From: Streptomyces caniscabiei
Lineage (GTDB): Bacteria > Actinomycetota > Actinomycetes > Streptomycetales > Streptomycetaceae
Assembly: GCF_014930365.1 (NCBI RefSeq)
Contig: NZ_JABXWI010000002.1
Location: forward strand, 434,001 to 498,000
DNA length: 64,000 bases
Direction: 5' to 3'
In this document: positions 63,268 to 64,000 of the stretch, piece by piece
Numbering within the stretch: the stretch's first letter is position 1
Layout: every line of letters starts with the position of its first letter
Program-made: the position numbers and the translations under genes
The notes under the pieces: generated by a model
What the model saw: only the letters and a program-made list of their open reading frames with translations
Databases searched by the model: none
Told to the model about the DNA's origin: nothing

Positions 63268-64000
63268 CTACTCCGTGCGGTGGCCGATCGGGTCCCCCTC
63301 GATCTCTGTGCCCTGGCCGGGTCCGACCCGGATCTCGAACTCGCCGTCGTAGCGCTTGTGGCCCTCGATGACGGCGAGTTCGACCGCCTCGGAGGCCATC
63401 TCCTCTCGGACCATCACGGGGTCCCGGCGCAGGTCGCGCATCATCGCGACACACATGCCGATCATCACCAGGACGAACGGCGCGGCGGCCAGGATCGTGA
63501 GGTTCTGCAGGCCGGTCAGGGCGTCGCCCTGACCGCTGCCGACGAGGAGCATGATCGCGGCGACGGCCCCGGTGACGATGCCCCAGAACACGACGACGAA
63601 GCGGCCGGGTTCGAGGGCGCCCCGCTGGGAGAGCGTGCCCATGACGATGGACGCGGCGTCGGCGCCGGAGACGAAGAAGATGCCGACGAGGATCATCACG
63701 AGCAGGCTGGAGACCGTGGCGAGGGGGAACTCGTGCAGGACGGCGAAGAGCTGGCCCTCGGGCGTGGCCTCGTCACCGAGCCGGCCCTGCTCCTGGAGCT
63801 TCATCGCCGTGCCGCCGAAGACCGCGAACCAGATGAGGCTGACCGTGCTGGGCACGAGGATGACACCGCCGACGAACTGGCGGATGGTGCGACCCCGGCT
63901 GATCCGGGCGATGAACATGCCGACGAAGGGCGTCCAGGAGATCCACCACGCCCAGTAGAAGACGGTCCAGCTGCCGAGCCAGTCGGCGACGCCCTCGCCG
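63268..64000 (-). CDS. BCCT family betaine/choline transporter, 3' part
   Basis: The C-terminal 243 or so residues of a BCCT transporter; the 5' part is beyond the window. Seen: the family hallmark WTVFYWAWWISWTPFVG and FIARISRGRTIRQF, several membrane helices (SLIWFAVFGGTAM, GIFFVSGADAASIVMG), and a charged C-terminal tail that in BetP-like proteins senses osmotic stress. It should import glycine betaine or choline with Na+. Confidence 0.92.
   Translation of the reverse strand, partial: GEGVADWLGSWTVFYWAWWISWTPFVGMFIARISRGRTIRQFVGGVILVPSTVSLIWFAVFGGTAMKLQEQGRLGDEATPEGQLFAVLHEFPLATVSSLLVMILVGIFFVSGADAASIVMGTLSQRGALEPGRFVVVFWGIVTGAVAAIMLLVGSGQGDALTGLQNLTILAAAPFVLVMIGMCVAMMRDLRRDPVMVREEMASEAVELAVIEGHKRYDGEFEIRVGPGQGTEIEGDPIGHRTE

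Overview
The window is chromosomal DNA from a high-GC actinomycete, almost certainly a Streptomyces. The signs are GC-rich third codon positions, many GTG starts, a complete conservon (cvnA-D), a Streptomyces-type hopanoid operon, an actinobacterial c-di-AMP riboswitch upstream of a LysM/M23 peptidase, and several promoters placed as for leaderless mRNAs. Gene content resembles, from memory, the part of the S. coelicolor chromosome holding idi (SCO6750), the SCO6745 family and the hopanoid genes. I see no insertion sequence, prophage, rRNA operon or CRISPR array.

Layout: 0.2-4.5 kb is a sugar ABC transporter operon (minus strand). 4.8 kb is tRNA-Pro(GGG) with a strong terminator. 5.0-6.7 kb is a split transketolase behind a MerR/SoxR-like promoter. 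6.7-10.5 kb holds a YjbR-like protein, a LysR regulator, and kbl-tdh for threonine to glycine. 10.7-14.9 kb is a conservon with a terminal GAF gene. 15.3-18.5 kb holds an NAPE-PLD-like hydrolase, glutamate dehydrogenase and a TetR regulator. 18.6-26.0 kb is largely carbohydrate and envelope hydrolysis: SGNH hydrolase, a secreted rhamnogalacturonan lyase pair, a riboswitch-controlled M23 peptidase and a GH36 alpha-galactosidase. 26.1 kb has three DnaA-box-like sequences in front of a tyrosine phosphatase gene.

27.1-41.1 kb is a complete hopanoid biosynthesis operon on the minus strand. In transcription order it reads hpnC, hpnD, a 46-codon small ORF, hpnE, a farnesyl diphosphate synthase, a 17-codon ORF, shc, hpnG, hpnH, ispG, dxs and an HpnO-like aminotransferase, followed by an XRE-cupin regulator and a 40-residue membrane protein. 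The operon carries its own isoprenoid supply genes (dxs, ispG, FPP synthase), and idi lies at 51.6 kb. Stops and starts overlap repeatedly, which suggests translational coupling.

41.4-48.5 kb is a cell-surface phosphodiester/glycopolymer locus: a TagGH-type exporter, a GT2 glycosyltransferase, two CDP-alcohol phosphotransferases, a sn-glycerol-1-phosphate-dehydrogenase-like enzyme and a LicC/IPCT-like nucleotidyltransferase, with galE divergent. Its product is unknown, and it is the best candidate here for an undescribed pathway. The genes from NTP-transferase to exporter lie on one strand and most overlap.

48.9-64 kb is mixed: zinc/cation efflux, GNAT, idi, an RsbW-like kinase, an enoyl-CoA hydratase, DJ-1 and GlxA-type proteins, an SCO6745-family protein, a 47-residue LPFR protein, Tex, an ABC-F protein, a D-amino-acid oxidase and the 3' part of a BCCT transporter. 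Five copies of an intergenic repeat with the core GGGGAACTGCGCG lie in gaps, mostly between convergent genes. Functional calls come from motif reading only; no database search was possible.
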